Origin: Microdochium bolleyi
Taxonomy: Eukaryota; Ascomycota; Sordariomycetes; Xylariales; Microdochiaceae
Assembly: GCA_001566295.1 (NCBI GenBank)
Contig: KQ964255.1
Coordinates: 248,001 to 312,000, forward strand
Reading direction: 5' to 3'
Length of the DNA stretch: 64,000 nucleotides
Numbering within the stretch: the stretch's first letter is position 1; each line of letters opens with the position of its first letter. Shown here one piece after another: positions 23,017 through 33,692 of the stretch. The translations under genes were made by a program, and so were the position numbers. The notes under the pieces were generated by a model. It did no database searches. It worked only from the letters and a program-made list of their open reading frames with translations, and was not told where the DNA came from.

Positions 23017-25062
23017 TCACCACGAGAATCCCTCGTCGTGCCACCACACATCCCGCCCCTTCCCAGTGACCCACGTGCCCACGTGCCCACGCAGCTCGCG
23101 CGCCATGCCGGCCGGGCCGCACACCAGCACAGCGACCTTCCTCCCGTCATGCGGCGACGACGAGGCCGGGTGCTTGAAGACGTCGTCGACGATCTTGGCG
23201 AGGTCTGGTCGTCTCCTGTTGGCGGCACCTCTGATACTGTCCGCTCCCCGCAGCCCCGCAGCCGGAAGTGTTGTAAGGGGGATCCCCTCGTGGTCGTCAC
23301 CGGATTCGGAGTCGAAGGCGGATGCGGAGTCATCAGACTGCTGTAACGGGCCGTCTGCGCGGCCGTTGTGAGCGGTGGTAGCAGACGTAGAGCCTATGTC
23401 CTCCGTGAGATACAGCTCCAAGCTGTCGTCGCTGAGCAGGTTATCGTCCATAGTGGTAGCCCAGGTGGCCTCCGCGGCGGTGCGGACGGTCCAAATCATC
23501 TTCACACGTGGTTGTTGGTGCCCCGTGCTCGTGCTCTCCCTTTCTCCAGATGCTGCCGTTGCTGTAGCAGCGGCCTTCTTTTCGGCGATGAGGGCACGAT
23601 AGATCGGCAGTATGAACGTCGCGCCCACGCCACCAGCCACGAGGAAAACGGAACTGAACTCTCCTCCCGACGAAAAGTCTGGAAACTTTTGGGAGCACCC
23701 GAAGGGACCCTGTATGCCGAGCGACACTCTGCCTCCCGCCTGTCCGTCGTCCGCGGCCGCCAGCCGATCCAGGTTCCCCGTCATCGGCCCCTTATTCCGC
23801 TTAGCCACCAGCGTAATGCTGCGCGTCTTGTCGTCCGCGGCCGCGATGCTGAACGGGTTGAACATGAGCTCGAACTGCAGATTCGCCGGGTGGACCAAGT
23901 TCCCCGGCTTAGGCCGCGAGGCGTGCGGGACGTTGAGGTAGACATGCGCACCGAACTCCCCGCGGCTGGCGAAGCGGTTGAACAGCTTGTCCGAGGGGAG
24001 GGCCATGTCCATCTTGACCAGGCGTGAGTTCTTGTCGCCGACGCGGGTTATCCTGGTGTCCACGTCCACAGTACTGAGTCTGCGCACGCCAATGTCCGCG
24101 AGGATTACCACGAGACTCTCGACGACGAGGATCTTCGCTGAATGCGCGTGGAAGAACACCGCGACGGGCAAGCCCAGCCCGACAGCCAAATGCATCACAA
24201 AGAATACCCTGTACGACCAGCTCCGTACCCACCCGAGGCTCGTGCTCATCAGCAAGGTCATTCCCACGATCGAGAGCAGTCCTAGCGCCGGGACTGGCCT
24301 GCTTAGCTTATCCCAGCCCAGGACGCCCGTTTGGTAGTAGAAGTTGAGATACAGCGCCGCGTGGGCGCAGAGGAGGGCATAAACGATGCGGCCGAGCACG
24401 CGGTGGATGCGGTTCACACGCTCGTGCGAGGAGTGGAAAGCCCACGCTACAGGGTTTAGTTGCTTTAGGGACAGCGCGTATTGCAAGGGGAATTGCGTGA
24501 TGGCGACTATGCCGAGGCGCTTGGTAAGGTGGAGATAGTCTGGATGTGGTGGTCAGCGTTCCCGTCCAGGAAGTCGTTCTGTATCAGTTGCGAGGGGGAC
24601 ATGACGTCTTGGTCGAGGTTGTCACGGGCGTAACTTACCATCTCCCGTCCCAACAAAGCACAGAACAAGCAGCCATAGACTCCATCCCGCCCCAAACACG
24701 TACTGATCCCTCTGTCCCCAGCTCCTGCCCAAGAGGACGACATCATCGCCGAGCCACCACGAAGTCTTCCTCAGCCACGCCCTCGTACTGCCTACGGTGC
24801 CGCTGCCACCGTTGCTGTTCTGATGCTTGAGCGCCGGCGATCCCGGGACGGCCACGTACGCACCCCGCGATGATGAGTTCCCCGACGGTGATGGCGAGGT
24901 TCTGCCCTTCATTGCCCACAGCACCAGCCGGTAGAGCGCGGCCGCGAAGACGGGCAGTAAAGTAGAGCCGTGCGCGACGGCGGCGTAGTGGTCCAAGGTC
25001 TCGCGCCGGGCGTGCTTCTGGGCCGCATCGAGGTCCAGGAAGCGGTAGGGCCAGAATGCCAT
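23017..25062 (-). CDS. Ferric/cupric reductase-like transmembrane protein (FRE family), 648 aa
   Basis: Exons run 25062-24639 and 24539-23017; splicing (GTAAGT donor) restores G-D-Y-L-H-L-T-K-R-L-G. Hydrophobic segments lie near 33-51, 121-141 and several between 150 and 285. Two pairs of histidines, H187/H201 and H258/H272, each with 13 residues between, match the bis-haem signature of metalloreductases. The cytosolic half has a flavin segment reading N-P-F-S-I where the family usually has H-P-F-T, an NADPH loop G-G-V-G-A-T near 445 and C-G-P-A-G-M near the end, and it finishes D-E-G-F-S-W like other fungal FREs. Such enzymes move electrons from NADPH across the membrane to Fe(III) or Cu(II). 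The N-terminus has no clear signal peptide. The altered flavin motif marks a divergent subgroup. Confidence 0.9.
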
Positions 25063-25892
25063 GGCGGATGATTGGCGGGCAACAGCTGGGCTTGTCTGTG
25101 GATGAACTGCTGTCGATATGTGCTAGTTCTGGAGCCGAGGATGTGGTCGGATCAGGCGGGACCGTCCACGTTGTCCCGACTTCCAGAAGACGTCACGAAC
25201 TGTTCTGGGAATATTGTCCCGCTCGCATGCAAGCTGAATTCAGGTGATCAGGACTCGCGAAGTCAGATGGCGTAGAACTCTAGCTCCACCACGAGACGAC
25301 CAGTGATGTGCTGTAGTATCGGCCGACGTACGTCTAGGCTCGGGCGAGGACTCGTCTCAGGGATGTTTGTCTGAGCAACAGTCAGTGCACGCCAGCCAAT
25401 GACGCTTGGCCGAAAACTCAGGGTCTCCTGCCAAGACCCACATCGTGCGCACCTGGATCCCGAACTTCATTAGCAGCTTTCACGAGAGCTCTCAACACGT
25501 TGCTGCAGAGACTATGGGACAAATTGCACACCGCACAGCACGGAAGATGACAGAGGAGTGCAAATCAACTCGTTGGATGTTGTGATGGCGGGTCCATCAG
25601 TCTTCTGTCAGTGAGTGGAGCTATGCCCTGCCGTTGAGGACGCCATTCACACACGATCACGAGGACTGAGATAAACACCAAATTTGATGATGATAATGAT
25701 GATAATGATGATGATGATGATGATGATGATGACTTTTGAGTTTTCGATCAAGGCCTCTATCTGCAAAGACCTTCTCAGACTATCCAGAGTTGCTGAACCG
25801 TCTTGGTCTCGTGTTCTTCCTCCCCGGCGGCAGTAATTGTGGCAACACTTGCTGCCTACGAAGCTGCCTCTGCCTTTTCTTCATCCACTTCT
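25063..25892. other. Intergenic between FRE and eIF2A genes
   Basis: The 0.8 kb holds the FRE promoter and the eIF2A 3' region, with a GAT microsatellite at 25687-25732. No gene is seen. Confidence 0.55.
25687..25732. repeat. GAT trinucleotide microsatellite
   Basis: (GAT)n with a few GATAAT interruptions over about 45 bp, just downstream of the eIF2A stop. Confidence 0.85.
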
Positions 25893-28066
25893 CTACTCCT
25901 TGTCAATATTCTCAAGCTCCTTAAGGACAGCAGGCTTGGTAGCAATCTTCTTCATTTGCGTGTCCTCCAGCTTCTCGCCGCCCGCAAGGCGCATCTCCAG
26001 ATCTTCGATCGCGCGGATCTTCTTCTGCAGACTGCGCAGCTTCTTCTGGGCTGGGTTCTGGGCACCCCCAGCGGCAGCAGCTGCGGCGGCGGCGGCGGCA
26101 GCTTGCTGCTCTCCCGGAATCATGGGTGGCGCCTGAGGGTTCAGTGGGGTGCCGTTCTGCTGACGCGGCGGTTGCTGGGGTTGGCCGGTGTTGCTGCGGT
26201 TCCGGCCATTGTTGTTACCACCCTGACCGGGTGCCCGCGAGCGGCTGCGGCCGTTCCGCTGCGCGTTCGACTGTCCGCCGCGGCGCTCGGGACTGCGGCC
26301 TTCGTTACCGGATGCAAAGCCCCGCTCGTTCGACGGCGGTGCCAGGCCACCCTCGGTAGGCTTGCCCTCGCCTTCCTTTTTCTTGTTGTTGCGCTTCTTC
26401 TTGTTCTTCAAAGCTGCCTTGGACAGGTTCTCGTCGGCGGGCTCGGCTCCAGGCACACCTGCCGGGGCGGCGCCTGGAACGGTGCGGGCAAACTCTGCGC
26501 CGGGAACAGCACCGCGCGGTCGGCCGAAGCCATTAGGGCCGACGTTCGGCGAACCGTTGCTCATGATGTGAGCGGAGCCGCCCTCGTCCTCACGTCTGAA
26601 GTGGAGGGGAGTCGATGTGCCCCGCGCCCCAGGTGGTCTGTACGCTCCGACAGGCTTGGAAGGTGTCTTTACAGAGCCAAGGTAAGTGCTTGCCGAGGAG
26701 TGAGGCTCGGGAATTGGGGTCAGAGGGTCGCCAGAAGCGACTTGGTCCAGTGGCACCGGGCGCCAGGTGATATTGTACAACTCGACCATATCTTCATTGT
26801 ACATTATGGTGCCTCCAACGTGCCAGATCTTGACACCGTTGTCGACACGCAGGCGAGGAGACGTGGTGGCGGTCATCAGGTAGCGGCTATCAGGGCTCCA
26901 CTCGCACACGCTGGGGCTGCCACTCTCGATGGTGGTGACCTTGCGGTAGTCCTTGCTGAGGTCGTAGACGTCGATCTGACCAGCAAGGTTACCGAAGCCG
27001 GCGACAAGCACAAAGCGACCATTGGGGGAGAACTTGATGGTGTTGCGAGGTGCCAGTGCGAACGAGTGCACGGCAATAGCACGCTGGTTGAAAATAGTGG
27101 TCTTGGCAGGCATGTATCCGTAGATCACACCGAACTCCTTGCCGGTTGCGGACCAGGTCACATCATGAATCGGGCCCTCCTTGTCGAGAGTGATACGAGC
27201 ATCAACCGCACCGTTAGAGCTGAGCAGGTATAGCGTCGTCTCGCCATAGTAGCTCCGGTTGGACTTGTCGACCTCAGTCTGCGCAAGGACGATCAAGCTC
27301 GTGCCAATGCTGTTCCATTTGAGCTGAACCTTGTCACCCTTGAAGAAGGTCTTCTGAGAGATTGGCGAGGTGAATTGGGGGACGTTGTAGACCTTGACAG
27401 CGGCAGGTTGTCCCTGTGCATTGCGGAGGCGATGATCAGTACCAAGTCCACATTATGGAGTGATTTCAAGAGTGTGCTTACCTTGCGCTCAGGCACGAAG
27501 ACAGCAACATTGTGACTCTGGCCTGGGGCGATAGCAAAGTCGGCCACTCCCTCCACACGCAACTTGTTCCAGACAGTGCGGAGGTCGTCGCTTTTGAAAA
27601 ACTGAACCTCGTTCGTGACAATACGAGCGCAGAACTTCTCATCGTAAGTGTACTGCAAGTTCCAGCCGGTCTGGGACTTCTGCACCCACTGGCCCAGTGG
27701 GGCCTTCTCAGTACCCTCTGGGAGGTCCTCGAGCGTCCGCCAGATCTTGAGGTTCTTGGTGGCGTCGCCAGCCTCGTCCTTAGCAGGGCGCTCCCACGTG
27801 CTCAAGAAATTGCCACGCGGGGAGAAGGCAACGTCAAAGACATTGGCGAGGGTGATGGTGGTGAGGACGGCTCCGCTAGAAGCATCAACGACACAGACAC
27901 GCTCGCTGGAAGTCCAGGCAAGGTACCGGCCGCAGGGCGAGTATACACAGCAACGCAAATTCCCCTCGGGCTTGGCGAACCCGGCGAGCTCCGCGTAAGC
28001 GGGAGCGGCATCGGTGATGCCAATCGCCTTCTGGGTGCGGTAAGCAAACTGCAATGGGGCCGCCAT
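25893..28066 (-). CDS. eIF2A: Eukaryotic translation initiation factor 2A (eIF2A), 701 aa
   Basis: Exons run 28066-27482 (195 codons) and 27413-25893 (507 codons). The intron begins GTAAGC and ends ACAG, and the junction P-E-R-K|G-Q-P-A-A-V-K-V-Y-N matches the family. The N-terminal beta-propeller contains C-C-V-Y-S-P-C-G-R-Y-L-A-W and L-K-W-N-S-I-G-T-S-L, and the eIF2A core contains K-E-F-G-V-I-Y-G-Y-M-P-A and I-K-F-S-P-N-G-R-F-V-L-V-A-G-F-G-N-L. The C-terminal part is low-complexity and basic (a Lys/Asn-rich patch, R-S-R-S-R, poly-Ala) and ends in a charged helical segment. eIF2A is a cytosolic ribosome-associated factor that can deliver initiator tRNA to the 40S subunit in alternative initiation. 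Length is slightly above yeast eIF2A (about 640). Confidence 0.96.
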
Positions 28067-31000
28067 GACTAGTCAAAGCCACAGAAGTCTAGCCGGTTAT
28101 GCAGTTTGATGTAGTGAGGTCTTTCGAAAAGCTTCTTGTCGGTCGGGCAGCGATTCCGTTCTGTGAGATCAGGGCTGGCCTGGGTTCTCGTCGATGGCTT
28201 TCAAGGCAGGAATGACTCGGGTCTTGGGAGCTTGTCGAGTATGGAGCGGGTCTCCGTGTTGTGGGCTGGAGACGATTCCGTGCGTGAACGATTTGATGAT
28301 TGTCGTGTCGAGGCAAGGTCGAAGTCAATCGAGCTGCCGAGATGGACAGGTGTTGAGGCCAAAGGGTGCGGATCTGGAATGGTCGCGGGACAGGCAGGCA
28401 GGCGAGCGGAGGGATGCTGCTGCAACGGGCGGCTGACGAAGACGACGAGGGCGAGGGCGGTTGAGAGGATCGGACCGCGAAGTCGACGTGCAAGAAGCAG
28501 AAGAAGGGGAATTTGGCAGACACTAGTCACCCAGAGCAGGAGAGCGATTGACAAAGGGCCGTGGGCTGACGACGTGACGTGCGTGTGGACGTGCCGAAGC
28601 GTGAAGTGGGCTGGAGGAGGAAGGGAGGCGTGGAAGGCCCGAGAAAAAAATAACAATACCAAACATGACAAGACACGCACGTCAAAGCTCACAGCACCAA
28701 GACAGCCCAACCCCCAAAGTGCCCATTACGCACGCAACACTGCGCACATACCACAAGAATCCTAGGACAAATCGCAATCGCTTTTTTGTGTGCCTCAGCT
28801 TTGGAGGCGATCTCCAGCGGCATAGGCGCAGCAATGCTTGATTGGAGAGACGGACAGTGGTGCAGGTTACACAGCCAGCTTGACATCTGGATTAAGCCAG
28901 TGTAAGGCGTTGTGTCTGCGTTCCTGGTCCTCACATTGCCCAGGCTACTTTGAGTGTCCAGGTGCCGGCTCTGTCTTGCGGAACAGGATTTTCGCGATTG
29001 CGATAAGCCAGGATTTGGTAAGCTGGGTTGGCGGGGCAGTGGATGTCTTGGCTCGCAGGTTAGAGCCCACCAGTTGCCAAAGGCGTGTCCAGAGCATATT
29101 GCTTCATCCTTTTCGCATTACTTTTTGGACTATTGATGTCGTCCACCGGATACTTTCTTGGGAAGATTCGCTTGCTCAAGCGACCCGCCCAGCCTCCGCG
29201 TGAAACTCATGTAGGTGTTGTTCTGTTTGGACAAAGCTGCAGGATACGAAGCAGGGTCCACACAGCTCACTTTCGTGTCCCAGCCATATTAGTTGCCGTC
29301 GACTTTGACAAGGGGAAGGCTGCCACTCTGCCGGATCGAAAGATATTCGTCACTATGTGGCTTTCGGCTTGGCCTGGTTGACCCGCTGTGAGGCTGCGGG
29401 CTTCACAGGCATCTTCAGCCTCAAATGTGCAGAAGCGGCAGCTGGAGCGAATGCCGCGACGACGTGGCGCTATTGTGCCGAAAACGGCATGGTTGTGGGC
29501 GCCGTCTCGTTTAGCCTCCGCTTGTCAACGACGACGAGGTGGACCGAAAACACCTTCGAGGATATCAGCGGCTTCCACATAAAATTAAGGTCAAAAAGAG
29601 TGCAAGGTGTCCAGGTGTGATCGTGCGTGTCTGCGTAAAGGTATGCTTGGTGCTCGGTGCTCGCAGGTCCTCACCTGCGGCACATGGCAACCCCAGCTGC
29701 CGGTGTTCCATTCCACCGAGGCACCACGCGGCGGACCGCTGGTGCAAACTCTGCCGGGAGAAATACCCGTGAGGCTCTTATGAATGTTGAAAACTCGGCC
29801 AAGGGTGATCCGCTGGGACGCCTGACGACCTGAATCATAATCCTGGTGGTTTCAAGAAATGAAGATTGGCGTGGACAGGGTCGGAACGGGATCCGTCTTT
29901 GGGGCCACAGAGTGGCGTCTGTACGTTCACGACAGACGTGCCGATCGCCATGGATCAGGGCGGTCCGGGAGCAGTCACGGGATGCTGGCAGTGCATGTCG
30001 CGACGGTAGGCACACCGTACTCCAATCAATCGCGCCGTGGCCGCGACCACCGTCACATCGTGGGTGTTGCGTGCATACTCCCTCGGGGGTTCACGCCAGC
30101 AGGATGAATCGGGTCCTCGATTGCCGTTTGTGCTTGGAGGCAGATGCGTTGCACATTGTGCCTGTCGCAAGGAACTGGGAAGACTGGCGGCATCTCCCGC
30201 CCTGGTGCGTGCATGGCTTGTACGGATATGTGAGACAATGGCCCTTGAGGACCAAGATATCATTCGGGCAGAATGCAGTGGACTTACCTGGCACTGAATC
30301 AATAATAAACGTCGTAAGGCGGCACCAGCTCCGCTGCTACGAGCCGTGTCATGCGACACGGTAGAGCTAGAATGGCAGGGCGTCGACCCGCGCGTGTGGA
30401 AAGATCGACAGCCTCGGAGACCAGCGAGGACCAGGTCGCTGCACCTCGGAGGCATCCCGAGCTCTGAGTCAACAATCCACGCTGCCACGGCCGAGGCTAT
30501 CGTGGAGCACAGAGTGTTGATCTTTGTGCTGGGGTTTGTGTCGCGGACGTGGTGGCCTCCCCCGTGCAATCCAGGTTCGGCGCAATTACCCAAGCTTGGG
30601 TGCCCAGCGAGCCCGGCAGGGCTGCCTGCCGCGACACAGAGACAAGGCAGAGAAGGGTTGTGGAATAGACGACAGAAAGAGGCAGGCAGACAAGCCCGTG
30701 GGAGCTGGAGGCAGGGATGGCGACCCGGTGCAAGGGAAGCGAGCCGTAGCCTGTTGGTTGTGGCTGCCCCTCGACGGCCCCGTCCGGGACACTGCCGGCC
30801 CCTGCCCCGGCGGCACCACTTGCACACTGCTCAACACCACTGCCAGGCTCCTCCTCCTCCGCCTCCCCTGTCCCCGTCCTCATCCCCGTCCTCCGCGATC
30901 ATGTCCCAGCCAACCAGCACCCCGGGACGTGTCCGTCACCGGCCTCGACTCCTCCCAGCTGCTGCTGCGGGCACATGCCATTACTCGCTCCTGGCCCATC

Positions 31001-31221
31001 CTCAAATACTCTCCGCCCGCCCGCCCGCTCGCCCTGTCGTGGTGTCTGCTCATCCTCCTCCCCGTCCCTCATAGCACGCATCGCATGCCACCAGTCACAC
31101 GCCGTCTTCACACAGCATACTCTTCCTCCTGAGTCACCGCCTCGTGGAAACCGGCCTTATGCTCTCTGTACGATTCGCCTCAGACCACCGAGCTGAGCCT
31201 CCTTCATCGCCAACGTCAGAC
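28067..31221. promoter_or_regulatory. 3.2 kb divergent region between eIF2A and the GNAT gene
   Basis: The eIF2A-proximal 0.5 kb is likely 5' untranslated region and promoter. The rest (about 28.6-31.1 kb) has many short frames on both strands but none with a recognisable motif. The part from about 30.8 kb is pyrimidine-rich, as expected just upstream of the GNAT transcript. A lineage-specific small gene is possible around 29.3-30.3 kb but cannot be supported. Confidence 0.45.
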
Positions 31222-32040
31222 ATGTCAGCAACGACCAAGCAGATCCGCAGCGCGCGGGGCGAGGTACTAGAGCTAGAAGTAGCGGCCAAGCTCGCCATGA
31301 CGCCGTGGTACAACCTCTACACAGCTATGCCCGACCGCCCATTGCCGCCCAGCTCAGAACGGCCACATATCAAAACGGCCAGGCTCGTTCTCAAGCCGCT
31401 GGAGTTATCAGATCTGGACGCGTTCCACGCCCTGCGCACACAACCAGAGGTCATGGCCAAGACATTCAGACCACGCATAGATCGCGACATCAATGAGACA
31501 CGGACACTACTGGAGAGCCTGCAGTCTCCCAACGACGGCAACAGCTGGCGTTTCGGTGCGTTTCTCGCGTCGACAGGGGAGCTGATCGGCGACGGCGGTG
31601 TCTACAACTATGACGACCTGTGGCGGACGGGGTGGCCGGAACTCGAGTTCATGCTGAGCAAGGAGCACTGGGGCCAGGGCTATGGCAAGGAGCTGATCAC
31701 GGCACTAGTGGACGGCTGGTTCAAGCTGCCCCGCTCCGGAGTCAAGAAGCAGTCACTACACCCCAACGTCATTGGCGAGCTGGAGCCCGGCGACGAGCTG
31801 CCCGACACCATGGCCATCATTTTCGATGCCAGCATAGAGCCTGCTCGGAAGATCGTTGATGGGATGACGAACCCCAAGCCAGACTACATCGCGGACTGGC
31901 AACAGATTGACTGGCGCGAGGGCAAAGAGTTCCAGGATGTCACGCTCGCCGGTTGGCTCCTGGCGAACCCGAACGGGCTGGATCCGTACCGGACAGAATC
32001 AGGATCTTTAAGCGACCGCACCGACGTTGAGGAGGATTGA
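31222..32040 (+). CDS. GNAT-family N-acetyltransferase (RimJ/RimL-like), 272 aa
   Basis: Single exon. The start at 31222 (G at -3, M-S-A-T-T-K-Q) is preferred over an in-frame ATG at 31159, which has a poor context. The Acetyltransf_3 fold runs from about residue 51: H-I-K-T-A-R-L-V-L-K-P-L, W-R-F-G-A-F-L, G-E-L-I-G-D-G-G, and the acetyl-CoA pyrophosphate loop W-G-Q-G-Y-G-K-E at 150-156, with E-L-E-F-M-L before it. A fungal-specific leader (residues 20-50, M-T-P-W-Y-N-L-Y) and a long tail (beyond about 175) extend the usual 180-residue domain. The tail includes residues 200-272 with a W-Q-Q-I-D-W-R-E-G motif. The substrate is unknown; relatives acetylate ribosomal-protein N-termini, polyamines or small metabolites. 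Confidence 0.9.
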   Translation: MSATTKQIRSARGEVLELEVAAKLAMTPWYNLYTAMPDRPLPPSSERPHIKTARLVLKPLELSDLDAFHALRTQPEVMAKTFRPRIDRDINETRTLLESLQSPNDGNSWRFGAFLASTGELIGDGGVYNYDDLWRTGWPELEFMLSKEHWGQGYGKELITALVDGWFKLPRSGVKKQSLHPNVIGELEPGDELPDTMAIIFDASIEPARKIVDGMTNPKPDYIADWQQIDWREGKEFQDVTLAGWLLANPNGLDPYRTESGSLSDRTDVEED

Positions 32041-32653
32041 GGAGAGGCACGCACAGACACTACCACGATGATCCGGTCATGAAACAGCATGTAAACGCAT
32101 ATACCACTACCGCGGGCAGGAGTCCCTCGAGCATAATTCAATCATTTCCACCGGCGCAGCGCTGCGCCAACATCGCACAGCAAATCACGGACCTTCTCTT
32201 TTCGATCATTTCCGGGCCATGGCGTCAATTGCGATGCTGCATAGACCACATGAATGTGTGATACCAGGATCTACGCCGCCACCAGCTGCCGGACAGATAA
32301 CGTGACCGCCTGGACGGCGCATATGGCGCACCACAAGGTACAAGCCTGTGCTCACGCCCATGTCTAGTCTGCGCACCAATGCCAGTACACTTGGCAGGTC
32401 GTTCTTACGCATGCCCGATGTTTGCAGCATTGTCGAGTTGGTCGCTATGCCATGCGTCAATAGCCCAGACCACGGTTTCCCACGTGCCTGAAACAGACCC
32501 AGCAGAAGATGCGATCGGCGTATAGCGATGGTTTCCTGGACCAGACACCAATCAAACATGCCCTGGGGAGATGATGTTTATCAGGACATCTGAAGTACGC
32601 AGACTTGGAAGGCCTCTTTCATGTACGCGTACTCTTGATGCAGATGCGTCCAC
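32041..32653. other. Intergenic, convergent 3' ends
   Basis: The 0.6 kb between the stops of the GNAT and SDR genes shows no coding signal. Confidence 0.55.
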
Positions 32654-33692
32654 CTACAATTTGGCCTTCTTGCCCTTGCCCTTCGCACCAGTCAGGTTCA
32701 CACCACCGTCTATCTCAAACACGTTGCCCGTGATATGCGCCGCACCTTTGCTCGCCACGAATAGCACCAAACCGGCGAAATCCTCGGGCTTGCCCACCCT
32801 GCCACTGGGCTGCACGCCCCTGAGCATGTCGCCGGCCTCGCGCAGGCCGAATGCGGACATCTTGCTCGGGAACACGCCAGGGGCGATGCAGTTGACCGTG
32901 ACATGCTCGCTCATAAGCTTTGAGGCCTGGATCTTGGAGAGATGGATGCAGGCGGCCTTGCTGGGGCCGTAGCTGAAGGTGCCGGACCCTGGGGGCGACA
33001 TGCCGCCCTCCTCACCAGCGGTGACGTCCACGGTGGAGATGCCCGCCACGCTGGCGATGTTGATGACGCGCGAGGGAGCGTCGGCAGTGGTGCCCTTGGT
33101 CAGGAGGCTGTGCAGGCCCGCGGTCACATAGAAGATTGCCTTGACGTTGAGGGCCATGATCTTGTCCCACCCGGACTCGGGGAAATCGTCATATGGGGCG
33201 CCCCTGAAGTCCTCTGTCATTAGCATTCCCATTCCTCAAAAGCCATGTGAGACCGGGGGGAAAAGTACGAAACGATTGTACAAGGCGGACTCTCCTGAAG
33301 CCCTGCGCCACAGAAAGTAGAAAAACAAATCAATAAGTAAAACAAGGGGAAAAAAAAACTCACCACGTCGCGCCGGAGTTGTTCATCAGCACAGTCAGCC
33401 GATCCGTGCGCTTCTTGACCTCGGCCACGAGGCCCTCGCAGCCGGCCTTGTCCTTAAGGTCGGCGACGACGTACTCGCACTTGCCCGGGCCGAGCTTGTT
33501 GAGGCGGTCCGTGGCGGCGCGCAGGTCCTTCTCCTTGCGGCTGGCGATGATGACGCGCGCGCCGTTCTGGACGAACGCCTGCGCGGCCATCTCGCCCAGG
33601 CCCGAGGCGCCGCCGGTGACCAGCACGATCTGGTCGTGGAAGGAAAACAGGTTGGGGACGGACAGGTCCACGGAGGAGGATGTGTGCGCCAT
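32654..33692 (-). CDS. Short-chain dehydrogenase with peroxisomal C-terminus, 292 aa
   Basis: Exons run 33692-33364 and 33203-32654; the GTGAGT donor is followed by a T-run and the branch region reads GCTAATGAC. The junction restores A-T-W-G-A-P-Y-D-D-F. The classical SDR layout is complete: T-G-G-A-S-G-L-G near residue 26, N-N-S-G at 104-107 (usually N-N-A-G), then Ser161, Tyr188 and Lys192 (Y-G-P-S-K). G-G-V-N-L-T follows near the end. It resembles fungal proteins annotated as rhamnolipid-synthesis 3-oxoacyl reductases. The protein ends K-G-K-K-A-K-L, a peroxisomal PTS1-type tripeptide preceded by basic residues, which suggests import into peroxisomes. A long open 5' extension to about 34088 is taken as leader because the family starts at M-A-H-T. 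Confidence 0.92.

Noticed and set aside
28136..28765. Plus-strand open frame of 209 codons upstream of eIF2A
   Set aside because: Overlaps the likely leader of eIF2A, is Arg/Lys-rich without domains and has no family resemblance.
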